In this document: one piece after another, positions 30,349 through 41,500 of the stretch
Position numbering within the stretch: the stretch's first letter is position 1
Layout: each line of letters opens with the position of its first letter
Source: Diogma glabrata
Taxonomy: Eukaryota; Arthropoda; Insecta; Diptera; Cylindrotomidae
Reading direction: 5' to 3'
DNA length: 64,000 bases
Assembly (NCBI GenBank): GCA_963693315.1
Contig: OY856187.1
Location: 425,629,492 to 425,693,491 of the forward strand
The notes under the pieces: model-generated
What the model saw: only the letters and a program-made list of their open reading frames with translations
Database searches by the model: none
What the model was told of the DNA's origin: nothing
Translations under genes and position numbers: made by a program

Positions 30349-31290
30349 GTTTCTTTTGACAAAGGAGTTCAACAAATAATTTTTGCTTAATAAAGAAATT
30401 AAACACATCACACAACAGAAATTTGAAGACTAAATTAAAATAATTACTATTTAAATAAATATAATAGAATCCACTAATTAAGAAAAACAAATAAAAATGT
30501 CATATTTCAAAACTGTTTGAAATGACATTTCATTGAGTGTATATATTAATTTACCTAATCTGTATACGAGATAAAATACTTTAACATTAAATAACTTTAC
30601 ATCAAAAGTATTAACAATCTAATGTAACGAAAAAGAAACACGCCAAAAATAACATGGTCATTCCTCTATATTTTTAGGATGTGGAAATATGGAAGTATGG
30701 ATGGAAGCGAAAAGCCATTCAATTGCAGTTTTGTCACCAAAGTTGCTCGAAGGATATGTGCGTTTTTCCTGATAGGGTTAATATTCAAAGTATTAAACCA
30801 ACTTTTATAAATTCCTCAAAGAAACCTAACCTATAATCCCGTACTAACTAAAAATTGTATTTCTTATCAACATTCAAATCTAATTATATCATTATTTTAA
30901 CGTCGTTGCCACATGACAAAATCTGTCACCGGATTGCTACATAGGAAGAATTTTCTAAATTTTTATTCAACTAAAACTTGTTTTATTTCAAAATTATGCG
31001 AAATATATTATGTTAAATAAGACCACCTATCGATTAAAATTACCCAAATAGGGTCTGGCGACGGAATATTTAAGATTTGATCCTACGAGAATGGAGGAAG
31101 TTGTACAGATTTCGTTAGTAATTTTCATTTTGTAGTTATTTTTTAAGCTACTGTAAATCTAGAAACCTATTCATAAATTTATTTGTAGTAGTCAATTTTG
31201 ACGTTTTGAATGTGAAAATAAAATACAATAATTTGTCTTGTATTTAACAGTTTCGTAATTCGTTTGATTAATTTGATTTATTTGCTTGAA
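30349..31290. other. Intergenic region between pyridoxal kinase and VPS25
   Basis: The two genes diverge from here, so both promoters lie within this 942 bp. There is no other gene. A small GGATGTGGAAATATGGAAG patch near 30680 stands out as less AT-rich, but no splice-consistent exon could be built from it. Confidence 0.5.
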
Positions 31291-31871
31291 ATGAGTAGTT
31301 TTGAGTGGCCTTGGCAATATAAATTTCCACCATTTTTTACGTATAACAATATTCAAAATCTACTTTCAATACAAATTTAACATAATATCTAATTTCCAGA
31401 ATTCAACTTCATTCAAAAACTCTTGAACATCAACTCGCAACATGGACAAATTTAGTCGTAAATTATCATAAATATAATAAATCAACTGTATGCTTCCTAA
31501 ACGAAGATAATGAGTTATTTAAAAATGGAGAAATTAATAGAAAATTACCAATTGAAGGAAGAATAAAGGTAATGGAAACACTTGAGATGAAAGGTTATGC
31601 TGCAGCAATGGATAAAAGAAAAATTCAATGGCAAATCTATTGGTATCCACTAGAAGAAATTGGAGAAATGGTTTATCGGTATGCCATTGATAGTGGTATG
31701 ACCAATACTGTATGTACATTTTTTGAATTAACTCAAGGTGATACAACTGTGGATCACGAATTTTACGGTCTAAGCGATTCCGTTTTGATATTGGCACTCA
31801 AAACACTAGAAAATAATAATAAATGTGAACTAATAATTTCCGATGATGTTAAAGGGGTTAAATTTTTTTAA
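31291..31871 (+). CDS. VPS25: ESCRT-II subunit VPS25 (two exons)
   Basis: VPS25 is the winged-helix subunit present twice in the Y-shaped ESCRT-II complex. It sorts ubiquitinated cargo into multivesicular endosomes and recruits ESCRT-III through VPS20/CHMP6. Exons are 31291-31340 and 31400-31871 with a 59-bp GT-AG intron. The product is 173 residues (human 176). It opens with SFEWPWQYKFPPFFT, the conserved PPFF motif that contacts VPS22/VPS36. Other family blocks are LPIEGRIKVMETLEMKGYA, WYPLEEIGEMVYRYAIDSG and VCTFFELTQGD, with the C-terminal DVKGVKFF. The first exon is only 50 bp, so the gene is easy to miss. AATAAA at 31875-31880 lies 4 bp after the stop, implying a very short 3' UTR. Confidence 0.95.
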
Positions 31872-32508
31872 TTAAATAAATTATGAAAAAATTTTAATTT
31901 TTAATTGGTCTACTAATGTTAAGGTGGCGCGTTCAACATTTATTTTTTTCGAACTCGAAAAAAAATTCCGATAGAAAACGATTATAACAGAAAATAAAAT
32001 AATTATAATTACATATGGCTGAGATAGAATTGTAACAAAAATAAGATTGATTTAAGATTGCATTTGTTAATGTTGTTTTAATTATAACAAGAATATCTTT
32101 TAAAATGAAAATATTGTGCTAATACTTCCAAAAAATATAATAAAATCATAGTCAAGTGAATTATATACAGCATTAAAAGAAATCATGAAAGCGTCTTATC
32201 AAGGTAATAATTTTGATGGCTTCTGTAAAATATTTTTGTAATATATTTCTAATGCACATAATTGCATAAAACGCTGTATTGTTAGATTACTATACTTTAT
32301 ATTTACAACAATTATGTCCGTTCATTTTTGTATAATTAAATAGTCCATCATAATTGGCGCTTTTTTTGTTCTTTTGTATAATAACAAATAAAATCTATTT
32401 TAAAAAACAAAATATTTTCTTTATTTTTCAGTGTAATAGTAAAAACCCAGGTTTTCGTGAGAATAAAGAAATAGTTGTTTTATATGGTATAGTGGAATAC
32501 AATCTATC
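31872..32508 (+). other. Intergenic and probable 5' UTR of the EMI1-like gene
   Basis: A candidate non-coding first exon ends at 32203 (CAAG|GTAATA). An acceptor at 32430-32431 (TTATTTTTCAG) precedes the coding exon by 77 bp, giving a 228-bp UTR intron. If so, an upstream ATG at 32185 would make a short uORF ending just after the junction. This is inferred from splice-like sites only. Confidence 0.35.
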
Positions 32509-35500
32509 ATGACAAGCTTTAATCTAAATGGATTGCCATCTGCGACAGCTGTTCATCACAATATAAATAAAAGCGGAATTGATTTATCGTTTTTAAATAG
32601 TAATATAGATAGCGGATATGCATCTTCTAATTTATTAACAAGCAATTCAAACTCTTTACATTACATATCACATGATGCTAATAGTAAATCATCAGTTTCA
32701 CGACTTAATCGTGTTGATGAGGATGTTGAGTATAATGGAATGATTATCTCTCCTTTATCATCACCAATGGTTACACCAACAACATCAAATATTAAAAGAA
32801 TGAACGCATTACATTTATCAAGTCCGAATTTTGCAAATACAAACAAATTTATAAAATCACCAATTAAACGTTCTGTGGGTCATGATATCACCGACAACTT
32901 ACAATATACACCGAAGAAAAAAAAACTTGCATCTGAAAATTGTGATCTCCAAAGTATAACAAAATCTACCAACAAATCAGTTAATTCGATTCAATCACAG
33001 ATTGCTAATAATATAGAATATAACCGCAATGAATTGGGTTTTAAAAAATCAATGTGCTCTCCAATGTCACCACCTATCAAGCAATTATCATCGTGTAACA
33101 TCTTACGAGAAAAATCATTGAATAACTTAAATATTCCCCAACAAAAAAGTTTGAGTACGAGTACACCAAAATTTCTAAACGATGCTGATTATTGTTTTAG
33201 AACGGTCGATAGTGGTAGAAAAAATGTTCCTAGATCTTCATCACCACGAAAGAAGAAAAAACTTTTGAAAAAATTTCAAAGTTTTAGTCCTATTAGTTAT
33301 GTAAGAAATACGGAATTTTCAAACGATGTTGATTTGGTAAAGAAACGATTGAAATTTTTAACAGATAATCAGGAAACAAATGTGAATACAAAACGTTTAA
33401 AGTTTGCACGACAAAAGGCACTCAATGTTGAAGCACTTCCAACTGAAAATCATAAAGTCAAGGTCAATGAAAATAATTCGAAACTAAATTCTTTAGGAAT
33501 AATACAAGAAGAGTGTGATTCTTCAATTGACGTACCTCGTCATGCTTTAAATACATCTTGGGCAAATTTTTCTGCAGATATTAATGATGAGAATATACAA
33601 ATCAAAATAGATAATCTAATAAACGCGCCTATTCTAGATAATGGAAAAAATAATACTCAAAATTTACCACCAGAACAACAATCTAACTCAATTTGTGATA
33701 TATTAATAAATAGTAACACATCATCTGACCTCAGTGTACCTTCAATTAATTCCTATTTTGAATTATTAAAAAAAACTTCTATAAATTTCGATACAAAAGA
33801 ACATGATTCCACTGATCTGCCACCAATTACTTGTTCCTTGGAATTATTTGATGAGCAAGTTCAGAAAATTAACTCCAATGCAAATACCGTTATGTTACAA
33901 AATATAAAAACCGATTTCAATGATGAAAATTCATCTAATTTGGTACCATCAACTTTTTCAACTCCAAAGAAACAAAAATATAATAATTCAGAATTTGAAA
34001 AAAATCAAATACTACATTCAAAACTACCTCTTACGCCACCAAAAAAACATCGAAAAGCTTTAAAACGACTTAGTTCATCAAAAATATGTTTATCGGAAAA
34101 GAAAAAAATTGTTAGGACATCGTTCGCTGGAATTGAACGATTAAATATACTTGTACGTTTAGAAAATATACGCCCGGCTCTAGATATAATTTTAAATAAT
34201 TTATCGGGTGAGGATTTGCTAAAAGTTTGTATGGTTTCGAAGAAATGGAAAGAAATTGTTGAGAATAATTATAAGGCGAAGGATAAAAAAAATGGATACT
34301 TAAAACAAGCGATTCCATTAAAAGAAAATATACAAAAAATTAAATCAAAAACATTAAGATCTAAATCACAAAGATTACCATTTAGTCAAAGTAACCATTT
34401 GGCGGCACAAAGTAAAACAGAAAAACATATTTCATCGCCGGCACGAAGTCCTTCCGGATTTAATGAAACTCAAAAGGTGAGCGATATTGTTATTTTTAAT
34501 GTTTTGTTTTTGTATACTTAGCACTTTTTGAAACTTGTTGTTCTCGCCACCAAAACAGACCAATATTGATAGGGTTGTAAATTACCAGACTTGAACTATT
34601 TCAAAATGAATATTTAGAATGTCTAAACTAAACTAGCATTGATATCTAAACGTTTTTCCGTTATTTTAGATTCTACCTTTCTAAAGATCAGCAATTTGAA
34701 TTTTTTCATATATTGGCAAATAAAATATTAAAGATTTTTAGCATAAGTCACGATTATCCTTACTATTTTAACTTTTTCTGGATTTGTTTAAATTTTACTA
34801 TACGAGATCGCATGGATTAAATGATTGACGTCGGATTTTTAGGTTTATTTTTAAACCAATCTAAAATATTGTAGAAAAAATTAAAATCGTCTTCTAAATT
34901 TTACCGCAGCTTTCCAAAAGTTTCTAATTTGTTTTCAGTTGTGTTGGAAAACTAATAGTGAATTCTTTTCGATTGTACCGAACAAATTCGGCCACCAAAT
35001 TTTCGAATTTCGTATATTTTGTTGGTATGCAGTGCAATGCAAGAAATAAAAATTTCGATATTTCGGTGTTGGAACTGTACCGAAATTTGTTCGACACTGT
35101 CGAAAAGAATTCTCTATAAAGTTCAAAGTTCAAACGTTATATGCGTAACATTGTTTAGACGTCATGTCATCAAATTGCTATAGACAACCTCCAGTCGAAA
35201 ATGCAGGATTTCTTGTTTTTATTTGTTGTCAAAAGAGTCTATCTATCTCCACTGTTCGAGGTTTCGGTGGTTGTTAGGCAAATTTAAACTTTCAAGGTTA
35301 CACAAATGTGTGGCTCTGTCTATCAATTTTCGATGAATAATTTTGGATTGTTAGGAGAACCAAGTGATACTCATGTCTGCCAGTGTAACATCATCAGAAA
35401 AAGTCTTTGTATTTGAACTTTATCCTACTAACGATTGTTTGTCCTGCTAACGTTTGTCCATTGCTCCGTGTCCGAGTTTTTACTCATATAACTATTCCAC

Positions 35501-38500
35501 AAACCTTTTTGTCTGGTTAATGAAATCTAAAACCGACTGTATTGGCGATAGTTTGATAGTACTGGTTTCTACAGTGTTAGAGCCAAAAACCTTAGTTTTG
35601 ACACTAAATAAGGACGTCCTTACACACAAAACGTACACAGAATCCTCCTCGTCTTCAAGAAAATATCCACATAGAGGACTTTCTCTAAGTCCCATGTTAA
35701 AAAGGTGTTTATGTAGATGTCCTGTTAGGACTCCGACCACAGAGCTGAGAGTTTTCCTCTTCAGGCTTAAAAAAATTAACATTTTTATCTAAAATGCTAA
35801 AAATCTTCTTACTTTGTCTGCCTGTTGATGACGTATTCCACAAAACTTTCATCTTAAGGTCTGCATCACCTTTAATTATAACAAGGTAAACTTTTGGATA
35901 ACCCTAAGGTGGGTTTTAAACCTGAAAACTTCATGACCGTAACTTCCATCCTTGCAAGTTTATCCACTTTTACATTGCTCGAAATGCTACTACGACCTAG
36001 AACCCACCGCAGTGTGATTTTATTGAGTTGCGCTATTCTACAGAGATTTTCCTACACTCATTGAAGAGTTTAGAAGTAGTCTCCGGTTTTGGCTATCCGA
36101 ACAGACACATATTTGTTTCCCCTACAGACGCAAGCGAGTTATTATGTGCGTGCATTCAATGATAGCATACACCTCCGTCCAAGCGAAAATTTATTGCTAC
36201 TGATTGCTACATTATTTGATTTCAAGTACACGTCAGCTCCTACATTTTCATTCAACAGTGAGCCGTAGAACGTAGATCTTGCTTGAGGATCATTCACATC
36301 AGGAACCCTCACATTCCACTCAGAAGAGATATCAGTTCAGCGGGCTTCTCAAAGTTATATACTTTGGCTATGACGTCACTATGCATATCTATTTCCGGAC
36401 TCTAATCTATCCGTAATCTGTCCAGTCTGAGACCATGACCGCATGTTTTTCCTCTGTTTACCCACGTTCCTGCCACATGCAGTTTGTAGACAGCCCTTTT
36501 AGCCATGTACTCCACATGTTGATGTAAATAAACCAACATGGCACCCAACAGTGTTAGTGTAGTCCGCATTGAGCCACTGATATCTACACATGCCATACTC
36601 TGAATTTTATTTAACTTAGCATGGATGTAGTGTTTCTTCGTCTTCGGCTTCTAGATAACACACGCAACAGCAAGTGCTGGTGTGATTATTGTTGTGTAGA
36701 TGCATAGGCTGATTTTGGGATTATGAAGCCAATAACGTCGGATCGGCGGCATTGCCAAAACGAATTGACTGCCTTATCAATTTTTTTAAAATGAGTATTC
36801 CAATTTAACTCAATATAGACACAATCCAATTTGAGATCGTGTTGCTAAGTCTATGTATGCGATGCCGCAGTTCTGATTTATTCGAAGGTGGTATTGAAAA
36901 GAGCCTTCTATATCTAAAAGAACACCCAAAGCGAATTCTTTACCATTAAGTGGTCTTTCAATTTTAGTTGCCAAATGATGCGCAGCTGGTTCTACGATTT
37001 CCCAATCTGGTATGCATGCTGATTGGTATTTAGTAGAAACAGTAAAGCGGCGTCCCTTATATAACGGTGAACAAGTCTTTTCAGAGTTTTGAGGACAACG
37101 GCGTTGAGACCCATTGGCCGAAATGACTTGGCTTCACTATAGTTGGTTTTACCTGGGTTTGATATGAAAACAACTACTAGCTTTTCGCCACGCTCCTTTC
37201 GCACATAGCCATATGCCAGACTTGCCTTTTATATATTCTGCAATGATTCGATGAAGCCATTTGCATTATTCTGCAGCATACATGGATAGATTCCAGCAGG
37301 ACCCGGAGATTTAAACGGGCTGAAAGAATGTATGGCCCATTACAGAGATGTAATATTCGCCACTGCCCAAGCTCCAACTATATTTGGAGTTGCAGTTAGT
37401 TGCACCAACTATATTTGAATCGGTCATTTCAAAAACCTCTTAAGTCACATTTTTTTCCAACATGCTTTTTTTGCAGAAAATGGTTCCTTAAAGGGAGATG
37501 TGTATTCTGGGTAAAAAACACGTAAGTCGATAGCGATAGCATTCCTGCACTCCTGCGTAGAACGATAGGAACCGCAGGTACGGACCCATGACGCTCGTCC
37601 TCTTTTCGAGGATTCGTATTATATATGAATTATATATGAATTATATACGTATTATACTATTATATATGAATTAACTCATAATTAATAATGATAGAGAATA
37701 TGACTATGTACCATAAAGATATTAAAACATGACAAATTAATACATGTAAAATGTTAATAAGATTATTTTTAAGTCTAATTCTCAATAATAAGCAATAAAA
37801 AATATGATTACTACGATTTTTTTGGTTATATTTTATACCACTAACCCTATTTCTCGCTAAAACAACATAAGTCAAGAACTGCTTTTCAGGTTTTTTTCAT
37901 TATTTCTATTAATAAATTGTAAAGGTTATTCGCTATTTTAATTTTTTACCACTCAAATACTAAATTAAACATAAAAAAGTCCTTTAAAACTCATTTGTTT
38001 GTGTATGAAACAGTTTTTATTGATTTCTGAAAATTTCTAATTGAGTGAGTTATGAGGTTTTTGAAATGACCGATTCATTTGGAGTTGCAGTTAGTTGCAC
38101 CTTTATTTCAGCAGTGGAGTTGCTGCCTGGGTAATGTGTACAAAGCAGGAGCTGCGCTGCTTCTTTCACAGATTTCGTATACCTCCCAGTTAGCATAAGT
38201 AGAAAGCTGGTATTTGGGTTCCCTTGAGAGTGCTCTGTGAAGCCTTGCTACCGAAAGATAGCTCTCAATGGACTCACTAAACTTCCTCCAAGCACTCTCT
38301 CTAACACCCCGGATGCTGTATTTATATTCCCTCCTACTAATACGATAAGCGATCTCGTATTTGGTATCATTCAGTGCTCGGACGAAATCAGATCCATCAT
38401 GCCTCAAACGCATTCTTTTTCCCGTTTTACTGGTCAATCGGTTTGTGCACGCAGTCAAACTGTTGAGATTATTCACTGTAAAGAAATTTATTGCAAAACT

Positions 38501-41500
38501 AACACGAAACATTAATTCGTCGCCTGAAAATTATAACAGATCATATATTAACATAATTTAGTGAAAAGATGATACACTCAGCAAACTACTCAAAAACCTC
38601 TCCATTTAGCGTTTCAAGAAAATACTACAAAATCACAAATTCATATTTTCAAAATTCCAAAAATATTGTAAAAATTAAATAAAATCAAATATTTGTCAAA
38701 ATTCTAAAAATATTGCAACAATTATTATGAAATCAAAGATTAAAACTTTGTTCAAAAATTCTAAAAATATTGCAAAAATTATAACAAAATCAAAAATTGA
38801 AACTTTTTTCAAAAATCTAAAAATTAAATTAAAAATTAAAAATTTTTCAAAATTCTAAAAATGTTCCAAAAATTCTTACAAAATTAAAAATTGAAACTTT
38901 TTTTCAAAATTCTAAAAATATATATACAAAATTCAAAAAATCTATTATTTTCCGAAATTCTAGAAATATTGCAAAAATTATAACAAAATCAAAAATTAAA
39001 TTTCCAAAATTCTAAAAATCATTTTTTTGACGCACTTGACACATTTGACAATATCTTTTTGACAAACTTATAATTTTTTTTTTTGAATAAATAATAATAA
39101 TTTCTCAATAATAATAATTTCATTCCATACAAATAATTAATTTTACTTTTTTCTAAAAAATAAATGAAAATCATTCTTTTAACACACTTGACATTATTTT
39201 TTTGACAAACTTGTAATGCCATAATTCTCTATAATAATAATAAAATCTCATGTCATACAAATAATTTTATTTCTTCCAAAAAATTGGGTAAAAAAATAAA
39301 TAAACCGAAGTAAAATATTTCTTTTGACACACTTGACAACATTTTTTTGACAAACTTATGCTGCCATAATTCTCAATAATACATAATAATAAAATTTCAT
39401 GTCATACAAATAATTAATTTCATTTTTTCCCAAAAAATTGTGTAAAAAAAATGAAATTCATTCTTTTGACACACTTGACAACATTTTTTGACAAACTAAT
39501 AATGCATAATCTAGATTTTGGTCCCTCGTAATCACTTAAAATGAACGTTTTTTAAGCAAAAAATATGCAAATTTCCTTTTTTTGATACACTTGACGAATT
39601 TTTTGATTCACTTCCGAGACATCTATCGAACACATCGACCGTCGTCCTTTCTGCTCTTACCATTGAGTATACATTTTTTTAGAAACAATTTTTGAAATCC
39701 GTCCAGCTGTTTTCTAGATTTGGTCGGTTGTGACTTCCGGCAGACAGCCATACATTTTGTTTTGGTTTTTTAGAATCAGTAGGTCCTAAAACGTCGAGAA
39801 ATGCGAAAAAAGTGGGGGTAAGAATTTCACTTTTGGCTCATGAATGTAATACTTAGGTTTTTTCAAAACCGAAGTAATATTTATTTTATATTTAATCTTT
39901 TTAGTAATACCTGCCACAGTATCCAAAGAAGTTTTATTTCAACCGCGTGTAAAAATTACATGTGCTCATTTTTTAGGGTTCCGTTTTTTATACGGAACAC
40001 TATTAGTGAGAGTAAAACGAATTTTTAACATGTTATCGATTATCTCGTAAACTATAAATGCTATGAACTTGAAATTTGAGGTTCGTATAAAACTAATCTG
40101 TCCACATTAAATGACGGATACAAATAAAACTAAATTGGTTTTCGTTGTGTTTACAGGGGTACGATGTGAGACCTTTGAGAAAATACATTTTTTTATAGAT
40201 TCAAGTAGGGTATCATATGAAAGGGCTTCATTTCAGTATTCCTTAAAAGTTTATTTTGGAATTTTACACCTCACCATTTTTTGCATAATTTTGAATAATG
40301 ACGTTTTTTTCGTGTTTTCTTACATCGATAGCCCCCAATCTAACTAAACGAAAATTTTCAAATGTATTTGGAATGATAGAATAATTAGTAAGTTTTTAAT
40401 AAAAAATATATAAAAGTGTCATATACTCATAATTAGATTTATTAAGGAGGTGGATTTATTTAGGCATTCCAAAATTTAATCAACGGAAACGTTTTAACAT
40501 CTCATCACTAAAGAATGCTGAAACAGAGGAGAGATATCAAAAACACATTACTGAAACGTTGGAGAAATCAGAAACCATTAATGGAGACGTCGATAAGTCA
40601 TGGTATTTACTCAGGGATGCTGTCTTAAGCGCTGCTGTGGGAATACTTGGACGACTACAAAACCACTTCCAGAAGCCATGGAGATTGAAAGCTTCAATAA
40701 GGAACATCAATCGCGTAACTTCTTTCAACAGGTTAAAACCTTAAAGAAGGGCTTTCAAACTAGATCGACTGCTATACAAAACGAAGATGGGGAGCTATAA
40801 GTAGACCTTAAAAATATTTTAGATACTTGGGCCGCTTATCTCAACTTAAGTGACCAGCAACAAGTCGGACGACGAGCAAAGCTTATTCGTGCGTCAAAGG
40901 TACATGTAGACGAACACACCAAAGAGGAATTCGTTGCGGCGCTGTCAAAATTAAAATGCAATAAAGCACCTGGTATCGACGATATAACATCCGAAATGAT
41001 TGTACATGGTGGTGAAACTCTATCTCTATCTCTATGCACTTTTCTCGATAAGGATGATTTTGGAAAAGTGTCGAGAGTTCAACATACCTGTGTACCAACT
41101 CTTCATTGATTTCAGGCAGGCCTACGACTCTCTCGAACGAGAGACTCTATGGTCTGCTCTGGTGTCAATGGGAATCCTGGTAAACTGGTAACACTATGCA
41201 AAATGACAGTACAGAACTCTCAATGCTGTGTACGAGTAGAGAACGAAATATCAAAGTTTTTTAAAGTTGACTCCGGGTTAAGACAAGGTGATGCTATCTC
41301 TCCTATACTGTTTAATCTAGCCTTGGAATATGTATGCCGTCAAAAGAAACTACCGACTAACAACAATATCCTGTCAATAAACTCAGTACAGATGATCGCG
41401 TACGCTGATGATGTTGTCATCCTCGGCCGAAGTGAAGCTGTTATGAGTGAGACTTTCAAGTCGCTTGAGAGTGGTGCTAGAAAAATTGGTCATCAAATTA

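Larger units (their letters stand above)
35490..38515 (-). pseudogene. Decayed LINE with RNase H, antisense in EMI1 intron
   Basis: On the minus strand from right to left I see an ORF2 linker (38108-38512: KYEIAYRISRREYKYSIRGV, ARLHRALSREP). Next come RT fingers (36992-37204: VVVFISNPGKTNYSEAKSFR, NTNQHAYQIGKS), then a segment with MACVDISGSMRTT (36402-36596) that usually precedes RNase H in I/R1/LOA-type LINEs. Last is a C-terminal block (35492-35782: LTGHLHKHLFNMGLRESPLC, EDSVYVLC). Stops and frameshifts break it. A separate DNA element interrupts it at 37417-38076. Confidence 0.75.

Noticed and set aside
30640..30780. Less AT-rich patch between pyridoxal kinase and VPS25 as a hidden exon
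   Set aside because: No frame with consistent splice sites or similarity could be built.
38600..39495. Regular repeats considered as a CRISPR array
   Set aside because: The units are long (65 and about 145 bp), degenerate and without distinct spacers, and the genome is eukaryotic.
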